Assembly (NCBI GenBank): GCA_012862575.1
Contig: BLSF01000083.1
Coordinates: forward strand, 7,288 to 71,287
DNA from: Parietichytrium sp. I65-24A
Taxonomy: Eukaryota > Sar > Bigyra > Thraustochytrida > Thraustochytriidae
DNA: 64,000 nucleotides
Direction of reading: 5' to 3'
Positions 32,033-43,954 of the stretch are shown one piece after another; the first letter of the stretch is position 1; every line of letters starts with the position of its first letter. The translations under genes were made by a program, and so were the position numbers. Under the pieces are notes generated by a model. That model was not told the DNA's origin. It saw only the letters and a list, made by a program, of their open reading frames with translations, and ran no database searches.

Positions 32033-32711
32033 ACTTCTGCACCTTCCTGTGTTCTTGCCTTTGCAAAACCTAAGCCTAAACCAAAGGCATGATTCTGTTA
32101 GCTTTCTCGACTCCCTTCAAATTTCTTTGAAGTTAAAAATGTGTAGAGTAAACAAACTTTTCTTGCACATCGAATTCTGCTCTAACCGTGCATCAGATTC
32201 GTTGACCTGTGCTGTTGTTGACTTTCAATGCGCATGTAGGGTTGGGAATCTTGCGCCGAAAAGAGCCAAAAGGCATCAAAAGGCGATGTCGAGACGTTCT
32301 ATTACCATACCAGAGTAGCCAGTGAATCAGCGAACAATAATGAACAGCACTGCCTCACGCACTTGCTTATCCCCATCCGTATCATCTCGCGTAACCAAAG
32401 TAGTATCTTTCGCACCAGTCCGCAGCGAGGACGCCTTTCCCAGAGCGGCAATCGCGCTTTCCCCTCTAGCCGCGGCTAACCAGAGCGGCTAAGAGTTCGT
32501 CGCCTCGACTCGAAAGGAGAGTACAAGAAAAGGACGAAAGATACGACAAGCTGCGCGTGTGAAGTTGGTCGAGTATTTAGGGAACAGGAGAGAGCTCAAG
32601 TCGTTGATACCAACGGAAAGAGTCACGACGAACGTGCTGGAAAGCTTGAAAGCTGGAAAGCTAGGCAGTTAAGAAGTTAGGAAGTTAAGAAATTAGGAAG
32701 GAGACAGGATA
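32033..32711. other. Intergenic region
   Basis: This 679-base spacer between two plus-strand genes shows no coding signal. Short GTTAGGAAGTTAAGAAGTTAG duplications (32660-32700) directly precede the AP-4 start and probably belong to its leader. Confidence 0.45.
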
Positions 32712-35219
32712 ATGGCGACCCCGGCGTCGACAGCGGCGAGCCAGGGCGGCGGTAAGCAGCAATGGAATTACTTTGTGGACCAGAAGAAGGGCGAGGTGAA
32801 CGAGCTGAAAGCGTTACTGCGAAATCAGAGCGTGGAGCGCGATCCGCGGCGCAAGAGAGAGGTTTTGAAAAAGGTGATTGCGTACATGACGCTGGGATTC
32901 GATGTGAGCAGGCTCTTCGGGGAAGTGGTGATGGCTTGCAGCACGTCGGACATCATCCTGAAGAAGATGTGCTACCTTTACTTGTCCAATTACGCGGCCA
33001 GCAACGAGGAGCTGGCCACGCTGTGCATCAACACGATGACCAAGGATTGCCAGGACTCGGATCCTCTCGTCCGGGGACTAGCGCTGAGGTCCCTTTCTTC
33101 GCTTCGGCTTGCATCCACGATTGAGTACCTCGTGCCTGTACTCAACCAAGGCTTGGCGGACAATTCCCCTTACGTGAGGCGAAATGCGGTGATGGCAACG
33201 CTAAAATTGTATGACCTAGACAAAGGCGCCGTGCGGGACAGCGGCATGGTAGACACGATCCGATCAAAAATCTATGACCGCGATCCGCAGGTATCCGCCA
33301 GTGCGCTGATGGTCCTTGGCGAGGTACTGATGGAGGAAGGTGGAATTCAGCTTGATAGCGATTTGGTGGTGCATCTTTTGAACAGAATTCGGGAATACAG
33401 CGAGTGGGGACAGTGCGTCATACTAGGCCTCGTGGTGAAATACCGCCCCGAAGACGACGATCAGGTTTATGCCATCCTGAATATCTTGGATAGCTGTTTG
33501 AGAGTGGCCAACAGTGCAGTTGTGCTTGCTACATGCAAAATTTTCATGCGCTACGCGGATTCTCTCAGGCATATCAAGGATCAGATCTACTCCAGGCTAA
33601 AGCAGCCAATGCTCACTCTCGTAAGTCCCTTTATATTTTTTAATGTTCCATCCAGCCAGGCGCTGCTTTTGTTTTGCTTATCCTTGCGATTTTGAGGCTG
33701 GCGAAGGCGCAGCGAGACGTGACTAACTAACACAAAAACTTTGTGGTGCTTGTAAAACCAGATGGCGACCTCTTGCCACGAAATGCGATTCGCGGTTCTC
33801 AAGCACGTGGACATCATGGTGACTCGCTGTCCCGGCATCTTTGATGACGAATTCAAACAGTTCTATTGCCATTATAACGAGCCGGCACACCTCAAGTTTG
33901 TCAAGCTGCGCATTCTGCCGGAGCTTACAAACGAGGAGAACGTCCACGAGCTTGTTCAAGAACTCAGCGAATATGTAAATGATATTAGTCCGGAAATTGC
34001 CAAGCGCGCGATCAACTCGTTTGGGCGGATTGCAGTGAAAATACCAGGGGGTGCAGACGGCATCATCAACCAGCTCTTGGAGTTCATCAGCATGGACACA
34101 GATTATGTGCGAACTCAGGTTGTTATTGTCATCAAGGACCTCCTGCGAAAGTACCCTGATCGAGCTGGAGATGTGCTCCCTGCCCTCCCGCGCTGTATGC
34201 GCAGGGTCGAAGACCCCGCCGGCAAAGCCGCTGTCATTTTCATGCTTGGCGAATTCGGAAAGCACATGAGGCAAGCTCCATACTTGTTAGAGTCGGTCAT
34301 TGAAGCTTATGACGAGGAAACTTCCGTAGAGGTGAAAGTGAACCTTCTTACGGCCACTATGAAGCTCTTTTTCGCGCGAGCGCCAGAGGTGCATGGCATG
34401 CTTGTCCAGCTTCTCACCACTATGGTGAATGACACGAGTGACAGCGATTTGCACGACCGTGCTTTACTTTATTACCGCCTTCTTCGCGGCGACGTGGAGG
34501 AGGCCAAAAGGTGTATCACCTGCCCAAAGGACACCGTGTCGACGTTCGCCGAGGAGCGGTTGGGCGGCTTGCAGCAGCAACTTTTTGAGGAATTCAACTC
34601 TCTCTCTGTAATGTTTGAGAAGCCTTCGGACCAATTTGTTGATGACAAACACATGGTGGACAATGGGTACTTCTTTTACACGTCAACTGCAGGAATCCCT
34701 GAGGCCCAAAGTGACGCCCCTCCTCCCAGCGTGCCTTTGCAAACCGGATCATCGTCGTCATACGAAGAGAGCTCGCATGAGTACAATGGCGCGGGCGACG
34801 ACGGTCTCGATGACCTTCTCGGATTTGGCGGTGGTGGAAACAGGCCACGCGCCAGCTCTGGAAAGGCCCCTTGGACTTTACAAAAGAATGTGTCCGTGGA
34901 TCAAGGGACATTCCAGGCCAGGTGGGAGGGCCTGGAGTCAACCGCCTCTCTGGATCTCACATTGGGAACCATGCCAAATGCTGAGCAGGTTGAAAAGCTC
35001 GCAGCTGAAAACCAAATCTACTGCATGGCATCAGGCGATCTTGGATCGGCCCTAAAATTTTACTTTTTTGGCCGCGACAACAACTCCATTTACCATTTTG
35101 CCGAGGTTCAGCTCGACAAGAACTCGCGAAATCTCACGGCGACGATCAAAAGCGAGGATTCTTCAGATTCACAAACATTCGCGGATGCCTTCATGGCTTC
35201 ACTCGGAGCTCTTTTATAG
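32712..35219 (+). CDS. AP4B1: AP-4 adaptor complex subunit beta
   Basis: Exons 32712-33620 and 33762-35219, joined across a 141-nt GTAAGT...CAG intron in phase 0, give 788 residues. The N-terminal HEAT-repeat trunk carries GEVNELKALLRN, SDIILKKMCYLYLSNYA and DPLVRGLALRSLSSLR; the SDIxLKKMCYLY wording fits AP-4 beta rather than the AP-1/AP-2 or AP-3 beta chains. A flexible hinge with a Gly/Asp-rich run (about 640-680) follows. The last 110 residues form the single appendage subdomain expected for AP-4 beta. The complex sorts cargo at the trans-Golgi network without clathrin. Its other subunits are not in this window. Length is near that of human AP4B1 (739). Confidence 0.9.
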
Positions 35220-35502
35220 TAGTCTGTTGTCTCCCTTTCTCATCATCCCCAATTTGACGAAAGGCGCACAGCACGGCGACCGAGTTGGCAAAGTAATCGC
35301 CATGAATTTAAAAAAATAAAACAACGGAAGAAAAGTGAAATCGATAACCTCCTCAGGACTGAGATGCCAAAACATACTTGTTGCTCTCATTTGAATCTCT
35401 TATTTCTTTGTACAAAGCTAATAATATTCATTCGGCATTTGCATGGCCAACGGAAGACTCTGGCCGCACAGCTATACGATCACCGAAAAATAAGATATGC
35501 CA

Positions 35503-36495
35503 CTATTGGGCTAACCAGGACTCTGCATACGTCTGCAGAGGGGAAAGATCAATCAGAACCACGTGCACGAACATGTCACAAGTTACTAAAGCAGCGTCGT
35601 GCAGCCGCATCTCTCTGACGAGCGCTTCCCGTATCCGCTTCTCGAAATCGACAGGCTCTTTCACAGGGCAGGAAGGCGGGTCAGAGACTATTTGCTTTGC
35701 GCAGCTCTCCCATTCGTGGGAGACTTGCAGTTCGGAAGGCGCAGCGTGCCACGCGGGCCTCCGTCTTGCGGCCCTGGGCATCGCCCACACAATTTGCCTG
35801 AGAGCTCTCTCTGCTTGTTCTAATGTTAGCATATCATCTTCATCAGCATCGCGACGCTCGAATTCTTCTCTAGCGCTGCGCACCATTTCTCGCATCGCCA
35901 CGCAAGGATTTAGAGCACACATGAAATCATTAAAGGAAACAAGATATTTGTGATCAAGGGGCCAGCACACCAACGACAGGAGGATCTGCCTCGCTTGCTT
36001 GGGGAGCCCAGCGGTAACTCTCTGCAAGAAGCCGTTCAAATCTGCCGCGCTTAGCCCCATTTCTTGCCCATCGTCGGCCTTGGCAAGTGCCACAAACGCC
36101 TGTGCAGCTTGATCTTGCACCACAGTGTTTCCGAATCTGGCATCGCACTCTATAATGGCTCTCGCGCAGTACTCCACCAAATCGACAGCGCCAGCCTTGG
36201 CGCCAGCCGACGCCGACAGAAACCGGAAGAGTCCCGGGGCGACCCTAGACTGATTTCCGGCCCACTTCCCCGGTGCCTGCGCGAGCTTTTCGCGGGCATT
36301 TTGCCACTTCGCGGCATGATCCTGGGCACCGTCCTCTGCCACCTCATCGTAACTCTGCCACGTCCTGCCGTGGCTCCCTGGCTCGTGCAGAATCGCCGCT
36401 CTGGCTAGCTCGCTCAAGACGTCAGAGATCCCGTGCGCCTGCAACATCTCGCGAACGCTCTCCTGTGCATCCCTGCGCACCGTGTCCATCTCCAT
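35503..36495 (-). CDS. Hypothetical protein with EF-hand-like segments
   Basis: The frame supports 330 residues from an ATG at complement 36493-36495; a second ATG follows two codons later. DADEDDMLTLEQ (216-227) has Asp at loop positions 1, 3 and 5 and fits an EF-hand loop except that position 12 is Gln in place of Glu. ADDGQEMGLSAAD about 70 residues earlier may be a degenerate partner. The rest is mostly helical, with an AEYCARAIIE-like middle and a conserved-looking C-terminus without signal or membrane segments. A calcium-sensing role is plausible only by analogy. It lies tail to tail with AP-4 beta, 283 bases away. Confidence 0.6.
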   Translation of the reverse strand: MEMDTVRRDAQESVREMLQAHGISDVLSELARAAILHEPGSHGRTWQSYDEVAEDGAQDHAAKWQNAREKLAQAPGKWAGNQSRVAPGLFRFLSASAGAKAGAVDLVEYCARAIIECDARFGNTVVQDQAAQAFVALAKADDGQEMGLSAADLNGFLQRVTAGLPKQARQILLSLVCWPLDHKYLVSFNDFMCALNPCVAMREMVRSAREEFERRDADEDDMLTLEQAERALRQIVWAMPRAARRRPAWHAAPSELQVSHEWESCAKQIVSDPPSCPVKEPVDFEKRIREALVREMRLHDAALVTCDMFVHVVLIDLSPLQTYAESWLAQ

Positions 36496-37472
36496 CTTCA
36501 CCCCAACCTCGGCCTCCACGCATACGACCCGACAAATGGATAAGTTGACAGTAGCTGATAGACAAATTGACAGATGGATTCCTGCAGTCCGCAGACGAAT
36601 TCGGCCGTTGGTCCGACTGCAAGTTACAATCTGCAAGTATTGCAAGTTACAAACTGTAATCTGCGAAGACGCCTCTTGTCGCAATAAAGACCGCGAGTAT
36701 CACGCGAGCCAGACTGCCAAAAACGCCACGAGACAGCCTCCTCCAATGACCCTCTGTCCTTGTCTCGGACTTGTTCTCTGTCCAAGCTCACTGAGCGGCT
36801 CAGCCAACTGCCAATGGCTTTCTGCGAGGACACCTTTGTGTCTATCTTTGTACCGGTATGTTTTTGTATGTATGTACTGAGTACCATGTACCGACCGGTA
36901 CTGTTGTTACTGATGTCACTTGTGAATGATCGAATGAATAAATGAGTGTTCATGAGCATTTACCATTCACTACTCGAAAACTCTAATTAATTAGTAGCAT
37001 CTCATGCTATAATGTATCCACACTTGGTAGACTATCATAACTCAGGGCTATTCGATCGCTAGACGATAGTACCCTCCATAGACTTGTACTCTATCTCTCT
37101 GTATTGCCTATTATTTATTAGGTACTGGATAGTACTACTGCGATATCGGGGACTCTACGTACCGCCGTAAAAGAAAAGCTTACTACGTACCGTACTAGAT
37201 GAAATTGATCAAATCATGGCCATCATCATTGGAATGGAAACGGACAAAATGAGAAGGAGACGCGGAGGGTACGAGAGAGAGAGAAAGAGAAGCGCGAGAA
37301 CGAGAGGGCTCCTGGCTACAGTGGAGGAAGATCTCGTGTAGCTTGACCAGAGGTGTCAGGGCTGGGCGCTCCAGACATATAGAGACATCGGGACATAGGG
37401 TGTCCAGCGGTTTCGCAAATTTCGCAAGTTCAAAATCTTGCAAGTTTACAAGTTTAGGGCAGGGTGGACGGG
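36496..37472. other. Divergent intergenic region, 977 bases
   Basis: No supported gene. GTACTGAGTAC occurs at 36874-36884 within several GTACCGGTA words. The last 100 bases before 37473 contain CAAGTTTACAAGTTTA-type duplications near 37430-37455. Confidence 0.45.
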
Positions 37473-39503
37473 ATGAACTCGCTGGTGGTGGAGAGCCGCG
37501 AGTCTTCGCAAAGAAAGTCTGTCGCGGCCGAGGGGGGAGCAGAAGAAAAGTCCGGGGAACTGGCGGCTGCAACGTCGGAGGATCGACTCGCGGTGGTGGA
37601 GGAGAAGGCGTCAGAGACTCGCAAGAAGGCCAAGAGGCGCACCGTCTTGGACGGGTTTTTATTACTGGAAGCATCAAATGCGGAGCTTCCAGACAAGGCG
37701 ACACGGGCGACACTTAATGACAGGGGCTTAAACTCTGTCGTGCGAGAGGATCTGGAGTTTTTTACCAAGCTGAACTTTGCTGACTTGGGCGAAAACCACC
37801 TTCGTATGGAGGATGTTGCGAACCTGAGAGCTTTGGAAGAGCTCAGGTTGCAATGTAACGGGATCCAGACTATCACCCAGTGGCCCGTTGCCAACCCTTT
37901 CCCTGTCCTTTTGATTCTCGACCTCTCCTATAACGATATTGATGCACAGGCTATTCGCCTGTTGGCCCAGCTCAATCGACTTCGAGAGCTAGATCTCACA
38001 TGTAATCAGATCGACGAGCTGCCGGACAACATGTACGACTTTGTCTCCATGGAGGTGCTCTTGCTTGCAAATAATCAGATTTCCAAAGATGACTGCTTGA
38101 TCCATCTCTCAGACATGCCAAGGCTGAAAGAATTGGATCTCAGCGATAACAAAGTTGGCTGCATTCCCGAGGATGCGATATTCGAGCGGCTTGAGTGGCT
38201 CAACCTCGTCAATAACCAGATCAAATCGCAAAATGACGTTGAAGCTCTATTGGCTTCTCCGGAGCTGGCACAGGTGCTATTGTATGGTAATCCAATTCCA
38301 AAGGCAACACGTAAGCCCGCTTCACAGGAGAGAGAGATGTCTTCAGAGGAGAGCTTGGTGCCTTACTCACAAGAAGATGAGGAGTGGGAGGACAGGGAAG
38401 TAATCAACGTTGTGACTACCCAGCCGGAGACGTCTGGAGGCTACGGAAGGCGACAAAAGCCGGGAATGAAAGGGATGTACGCAAACTTTCGAATCGCCAA
38501 AGTGAAGGAACTAGAAATGAAGAAGAATTCCGAATGGCGCGCAATGGGTCGAGAGATGATCATGGAAAAGATTGCAAAGGGTCAAAACGAGAAGGTTGGG
38601 TTGTTGACCGACGCACCACTATCGGAGCGCGAATCAGATTCGGACTCTGATTCGGACTCTGGCGACGAAACTACGGGTATGGACTCGGTAGAGCAGAAGA
38701 CAAATCAGGAGGCCTATTCTGAATCGAGGAACCAACGTGAGACGAAGCAGGAAAGAGGAGAGTCGAACAATCGTGAGAGCATATTTTTGACAGAACCAAG
38801 TCTGTTCGAGAACACGTATCAATATGAAGGAGACGAGGACGACTCTGAGGAACCTAAAGCTCGATTCGGTGGATCAAATGCAGCGTCTGCTTCACCAACA
38901 AAGGTGAAAAGACCAACACCCACAACACTAGCTCTGGCCACCACAGAGGCATTGCGAGAGGAGCTCTCCAAGTATTCGTCGGAAGAGACCAGCCTGAGCA
39001 GATCGAGGCGGCGACCCAGGAATGCGAGCTCATTGGCCGGGGCCATGTCTGCTCTTCGCCATGCCCTCAACCACCCACTTACATCGCACATAGATATTGA
39101 TCCAGATGAGGATGACCATGAAGGCAGTGCTCTCGGCTATTTGAACAAGCCCGGAGCAGGAAAAACGAAGCAATTCTCTGCCTTTCCCCACTTTGAAAAG
39201 AGCACGCATGTGGCAAGGTTGAAGCAAAAGCCAAAAGTCCCTTATCAACAGCAGAGCCCGCGACAAGACATTCTCCGAAAGAACGGTCAGGTAAAGGCAG
39301 GCCATGTCTCTTCCATTCGTGATAAAAAGGAGGCCGCTGTCCTAAACAGTATCGAAAAAGTACTGGACAGGATGGACTTCAATCGCGACTATGGCGACCA
39401 CGTCCATTCGCTTGCAAACCCGGACTTTCAAGACGCAACGGACAGAACCGTAGGCGGACTCATCAACCTGGTGAACAATGTTCTTGACAACTTTGAAAAT
39501 TGA
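37473..39503 (+). CDS. Leucine-rich-repeat protein similar to XRRA1
   Basis: The frame encodes 676 residues from the first ATG. Eight LRRs fill about residues 85-280, for example LEELRLQCNGI, LLILDLSYNDI, LRELDLTCNQI, LKELDLSDNKV and LEWLNLVNNQI, ending with LLYGNPI. The order, with a lead-in LNFADLGENHL and the doubled ILDLSYNDI/LRELDLTCNQI pair, recalls XRRA1 (X-ray radiation resistance-associated protein 1), whose biochemical role is poorly known. The C-terminal 380 residues are acidic and Ser-rich with Asp-Ser runs (near 390-405) and contain KGMYANFRIAKVKE, a region XRRA1 relatives may share. No membrane segment. Another LRR scaffold, such as a ciliary or phosphatase-regulating LRR protein, remains possible. 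Confidence 0.7.
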   Translation: MNSLVVESRESSQRKSVAAEGGAEEKSGELAAATSEDRLAVVEEKASETRKKAKRRTVLDGFLLLEASNAELPDKATRATLNDRGLNSVVREDLEFFTKLNFADLGENHLRMEDVANLRALEELRLQCNGIQTITQWPVANPFPVLLILDLSYNDIDAQAIRLLAQLNRLRELDLTCNQIDELPDNMYDFVSMEVLLLANNQISKDDCLIHLSDMPRLKELDLSDNKVGCIPEDAIFERLEWLNLVNNQIKSQNDVEALLASPELAQVLLYGNPIPKATRKPASQEREMSSEESLVPYSQEDEEWEDREVINVVTTQPETSGGYGRRQKPGMKGMYANFRIAKVKELEMKKNSEWRAMGREMIMEKIAKGQNEKVGLLTDAPLSERESDSDSDSDSGDETTGMDSVEQKTNQEAYSESRNQRETKQERGESNNRESIFLTEPSLFENTYQYEGDEDDSEEPKARFGGSNAASASPTKVKRPTPTTLALATTEALREELSKYSSEETSLSRSRRRPRNASSLAGAMSALRHALNHPLTSHIDIDPDEDDHEGSALGYLNKPGAGKTKQFSAFPHFEKSTHVARLKQKPKVPYQQQSPRQDILRKNGQVKAGHVSSIRDKKEAAVLNSIEKVLDRMDFNRDYGDHVHSLANPDFQDATDRTVGGLINLVNNVLDNFEN

Positions 39504-39666
39504 TGCACACAACAGAGAAAATCCCTTCTTCTTTTTCTTCTTCTTCTTCTTCTGCTTCCTTTTATGGATATTACTTTCACCCGCAATCGTTAAGTATTGA
39601 AATTCATCGAACAACAAAACTGCAACTCGTTGACGATCGAATGCACAGCACGCAAAACCGGGACTC

Positions 39667-41922
39667 TCACGTCGGCACCCGGGACTTGTAGATCTGGTAT
39701 CTTCGAATACCTGCGAGCTGGTCAATCTTTTGCATATGCTTGGCCACAACTGCCTTTTGAAGCTCCTTTTCGGTTGGCGTGCTCGGAGGCTGAGACAACC
39801 TCGGGGAACTTCGGCTGAGAATCTTACGCTCGCGAGACATAAGTAGCTTGCAAGCATGGCCACGGAGCATGATGTTCAGAAACGACTTAAAAGCCATCAG
39901 GCAAAGAGTCATGAGTACAACAAAAGAGACGCTCGGGGAGGAGAGCGGGTCTTCGAAAAGACTATCAGGGGCATTTGTCCACATGAAGCGTAGCACAATC
40001 GAAGTCAGCGGTAAGGTGGCAAGACCCATTCGCTGAGCTACAGCCTGTGTCTGGTCCACAGGACGTCCCCCAAGACGCTGGCTCGTTGCATATGGCTGTT
40101 TCCTATTCCCTACGGGAGCTACATCGCGGCAGAGCGCTTCAAAGAAGTTGCCATAGCTGGAGTAGTGGATCCGATTGAATTTCGTGATGAAAGCGTGTTT
40201 GATCCAGTCCACCAAAAGCTCGCAAACAAGCACGTAGCTTGCGCTGCCGGCCAAGAAGTCCTGCCAAGAGTCGGTGTGCTGCGTGCCAGTCAACGCCAGG
40301 AACACAAAGAGCTCGAACCGCTCCACGATGTCGCTGCATGTAATTTGAAAAAGGTTTTGCTCTGCGAAACGCTTGAAGACACTGCCCTTAAGTTCCACAA
40401 AGTTGTTCGAGATCAAAATGGTCATGAGGGCATTGCTTGAAGAGTTGATGGCCACGTTCAGAGTGATGAGCCTGACAAAGTACAGTAAGGAGTGAAGAGT
40501 CGCGTAACAGATTCCTAACAACCACCGGCAAAAGATTCGCCCATAAGCTCGCGGAGATGTTTTCGTCATGTAGAACAGAGAGTCCAAGATATCTTGCCCG
40601 AACGAGCACATGAGCCGGTCAAAAATGTCCAGCATGTTAAAAATCACGTAGAGCTTGATGAACGTCTGGCCTCTCACATAGTGATATATCCTAGACATCG
40701 GGGCAAGCAGCACAGAGATGAAGGCAACAAGGATGATGGAGCCGCGCAGCAGGTCATAGAACTGGGTGCGATGGAACCGTACTCCTTTTCTTAAAGACTT
40801 TGGAACCAGAATGGTCACCACTAAGAGAGCAAGTGCGCGAAGGACGCGAAGCGGTAGAAATACAATGATAAATAGCAGAGAGTCGAGGCAAAGAAAACAC
40901 CCAAAGAAGAGGAGCCGCTCCACCTCCATGGGCACCCGGATGAAGTTAAAAACGTCGTCTTCCACGGACGCGTTTTTGGTGCTAAAGGCTTGATCATCTT
41001 CAGGCTCTATTCCTAAATCTTGCCGAAGAAAATCAAAAAAGCTTACTGAAGAGGCCCACTTGGGATCGCCCTTCATGTCCGGGTCTTCACCCTTCACGAA
41101 ATATCTTATGAAATCGTCTTCAGGCAGATACTGCGCTTCTGTTTCTGCTGACCCAGCTCGTAGATGCTCTTCCTCTGCAAGCAAATCCTCCGGGCTCAGT
41201 TGGACATCGTCCGCGTCAGCATCAGAGATTACGCTCTGAAGTGTCTCACTCAACATTCTGGAGATATGGGCCTCCATCGGCGCTTGCGACTTCTTGGTTG
41301 GAGAGTCTGGCTTGTGCCTGAATCCAGTGGGCAAGGGAGGTGCCGCCGGCAGGCGGCCATTTGATCCAAATTTTGCTGGGTTGCCGAGAACCTCCTGCTT
41401 TGGCAATTCCGAGCTCCCAGTAGTGCCCCTCTTCCCTTGGACAATGCCGTTGGACGTTGGAGAAGGCGGTCCATCCAAGATCTGGTTGTCCAACGACTGC
41501 GACAGCGACCTTGGCCGCAGCGAAGTTCCGTTGGAGCCGCCCACGGGGTCCCAGTCAACGTGCTGTTCGCCATTGTCCGGCAAGCTAGCCCTTTCTGTCC
41601 GTTCATCATCCGACCCGCCGGTATCTACAGATAGCGCGCTCCAGCTGCTTTTCTTGCCCATTTTACGAAGACTCGAACCGTTCGCCTCGGCCGACTTTCC
41701 ATTCTGTCCCGATGCTTGATGAACACCACTAAGGTTCGGAAGTTCCAATGATCCACCGACTACATGCGGCCTAAGCGGTTCCTGTTCGGTCAAAGTGGGC
41801 AGCGAGTTGCTCGCCTCCGACTGAAACGAGTGCACGGACCCCGACGCGCTAGCTTGCGAGCTCGGTGACGCATTTCCCTTGCTCTTCTTCTTCCTTCGTT
41901 GTCTCGCGCTTTTTCCCGCCAT
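39667..41922 (-). CDS. TAPT1: TAPT1/EMP65-family ER membrane protein
   Basis: The frame codes for 751 residues. The first 290 are polar, Ser/Pro-rich and basic at the start (MAGKSARQRRKKKSKG). The rest is the TAPT1 (DUF747) domain: SFFDFLRQDLGIE entry, the VFNFIRVPMEVERLLFFG segment, about seven hydrophobic helices, LYVIFNMLDIFDRLMCSFGQ and the hallmark FVELKGSVFKRF with the following QITCSDIVERFELF. Family members include human TAPT1, yeast EMP65 and plant POD1. They sit in the ER and have been linked to protein folding and to ciliary or pollen-tube development. The start is the first ATG. The gene converges on the LRR gene with a 163-base gap. Confidence 0.9.
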   Translation of the reverse strand: MAGKSARQRRKKKSKGNASPSSQASASGSVHSFQSEASNSLPTLTEQEPLRPHVVGGSLELPNLSGVHQASGQNGKSAEANGSSLRKMGKKSSWSALSVDTGGSDDERTERASLPDNGEQHVDWDPVGGSNGTSLRPRSLSQSLDNQILDGPPSPTSNGIVQGKRGTTGSSELPKQEVLGNPAKFGSNGRLPAAPPLPTGFRHKPDSPTKKSQAPMEAHISRMLSETLQSVISDADADDVQLSPEDLLAEEEHLRAGSAETEAQYLPEDDFIRYFVKGEDPDMKGDPKWASSVSFFDFLRQDLGIEPEDDQAFSTKNASVEDDVFNFIRVPMEVERLLFFGCFLCLDSLLFIIVFLPLRVLRALALLVVTILVPKSLRKGVRFHRTQFYDLLRGSIILVAFISVLLAPMSRIYHYVRGQTFIKLYVIFNMLDIFDRLMCSFGQDILDSLFYMTKTSPRAYGRIFCRWLLGICYATLHSLLYFVRLITLNVAINSSSNALMTILISNNFVELKGSVFKRFAEQNLFQITCSDIVERFELFVFLALTGTQHTDSWQDFLAGSASYVLVCELLVDWIKHAFITKFNRIHYSSYGNFFEALCRDVAPVGNRKQPYATSQRLGGRPVDQTQAVAQRMGLATLPLTSIVLRFMWTNAPDSLFEDPLSSPSVSFVVLMTLCLMAFKSFLNIMLRGHACKLLMSRERKILSRSSPRLSQPPSTPTEKELQKAVVAKHMQKIDQLAGIRRYQIYKSRVPT

Positions 41923-43116
41923 TCACTGCGCACCAACCCTGCACGTTTTCAAACGCCCTCACACTGATGTTGATGTTGATGTTCAAGTTAATGCCAATGT
42001 GAACGGATCAAACCACGGCACTTTTCCGATGATCTCGATATTAATATGCACGGATGACTCCTTCGATCTCTCCCAATTGCCACTCTCAGCCCTTACGTTT
42101 TAGGTTACGATCCTTCCTGCACTTCCTGCCCAGTCTATCAATTCTATCAATTGATGAGAGAACTTTCAACTTTGCTGTTCTTCGCGTCTTCTTCCACACT
42201 GCCACACGTGCCACATGCCACTCTCGCGTGTGTGCCTAACGAGGACAACTAGCAAACTAACCCTCTCCTACTCTCCTACTTATTAAACAGACCCCACGGG
42301 ACTCCCTCCCAGCCTCCCAGTCTTGATACTTCTACCGGGTACCGCTATTGAGATCTAGCACCGAGAAAGGTGTCCTCGCGCTGTCCCGCGGACCCACAGA
42401 GCTCGGATACTACAGATAACGATAAGTGGGTGCTACAATGTAGTGGATACCATAACAGCTGATAGTAGGCACTTCTATCATTTCCAGTGGTGGCCGGATA
42501 GGCGCGCTTTACTAACTGCGGTAGCGTATATTTAGTAAGTAATGTATACAGTGGTGCTAGTATGTCTTAGTGGTGTTTGTGCTGAGAGCCTAAAATTTCT
42601 AATTTCCCTAGGCGTACATTTTCAAAAACCATTTGACCTGCAAGATACAGGTGTTTGATGCTATTAACGGGAGGCCAAAGGTATTTACTTAGCCCATCAT
42701 GTCCAAAGCTCTTACAAAACCAAACAGTCGCAAGACCTGCATAATGCAGGTGTTAGGCGCTACTGATGCTAGCCGCAAAGATACCTATCCCATCGCTACT
42801 TCTCTATACTTCGCTACTTGGTTTCTGAATTCTGTTCATTCTCATTCACTGACAATCTACGAAGACTAAATGAAGTCTATGAAGTGACGTGCAAGCCGTG
42901 CGAGTCACGTCACAGGCACTCCGCCGTTTCGCGATCCGCGATCTGCGATCCTATAGTTTAGGTATGTTTAGGTTCACGGATGTTCACGGTACGTCACGAT
43001 ATGTCACGGTGCATGCATGTGCATTGTATTGGTTGTTGCAGTGATGCATGAGATTGCATGTGATTGCATGTGATTGCAGCGAGGACAGCGCGCATTTGAG
43101 GAGGCACCGAAGCAAG
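41923..43116. other. Divergent intergenic region, 1.2 kb
   Basis: No supported gene. GTTGAT units lie at 41965-41982, CACTGACA near 42847, and alternating CACGGTACGTCACGATATG words at 42970-43015. Near 42630-42780 two stretches resemble each other: 'acctgcaagatacaggtgtt' and 'acctgcataatgcaggtgtt', each followed by a CTA/TACT step. Confidence 0.45.
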
Positions 43117-43954
43117 ATGGATCAAGTCAAGGTGGGCCAGGAGGTCAAGCTGAGCGTGGGCTCCGAGACGTTCCACGGCACTGTGTTCTGCGTCGACGCG
43201 GGCAGCGACCTCGTCATTCTGGGTGAGTTTTGGACGTGTCGTGTGAAGTTTTGCTGGCCTCTCTTTGCGCAGCTTTTGAACCCTGAACCCCCGTGCATGC
43301 TGTGCGCCACGCGCGATTGATGCTAGCGTGATGGGGTGAACGATGCAGCGCGATTGTGGGCTCTGGCGTTGGAAGATGGCCGCCATTGGCTGGATTGCGA
43401 GGTGCATGAACGTCGAATCCACTGACCTTTTGTGTTGTTGTTGTTGTTGTTGTGGTTGTTGTCGCTGTGCTGTTGCCGTCGGGTTTGATCGCGATTCTTT
43501 TTGTTTGGATTTGGATAATGGACCATTTGATTGTACAGAGGAGCCGCAGCCGCAAAGCGTGCTCAAGCAAGATGTTCGGATGGTGAAGATTAGCATGGTG
43601 GATAAAGTAGAAAAGATCGGGGATGCGCCCGCGAATGCTGCGGATGAGCCTCTACCTGAGGTCCCAGAGGATGTACTGAAACGAAGGGAGAAGGAGGGTA
43701 TGCAAAAGGCAGAGGCTTACATCGCAAAGTTAGGCAAAGGGGTGTCACGGGAGGCTCAGATTCTGTTTGATGCTCTTGATAAGACTTACAAAGTAAAATG
43801 GCGCGGCAAAGAGATGGTCACAGAGCTCGGAATCACCATCAAGCCTCCATACACGCCTGAAAGCTGCTCAGGGAAGGACCCAATGGCTTTGGAGCGCATG
43901 AAGAGAATTGTAGCAACTATCCGTCAGAGAATTGAAGCTGGTGAGCTGGAGTAG
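43117..43954 (+). CDS. LSM12: LSM12 homologue
   Basis: Exons 43117-43222 and 43539-43954, joined over a 316-nt GTGAGT...ACAG intron in phase 1, give 173 residues. The N-terminal part (VGQEVKLSVGSETFHGTVF, then SDLVIL) is an Lsm-like barrel, and the C-terminal part (RREKEGMQKAEAYIAKLGKGVS, TKPPYTPESCSG-like ITIKPPYTPE) is the anticodon-binding-like AD domain of LSM12. Animal and yeast LSM12 bind ataxin-2/Pbp1 and act in mRNA handling; human LSM12 also binds NAADP. Length is close to human LSM12 (195). The splice joins LVIL to EEPQPQ and places the two domains in register. The intron is the longest firm one in the window. A second ATG 69 bases upstream in frame was judged to be leader. Confidence 0.85.
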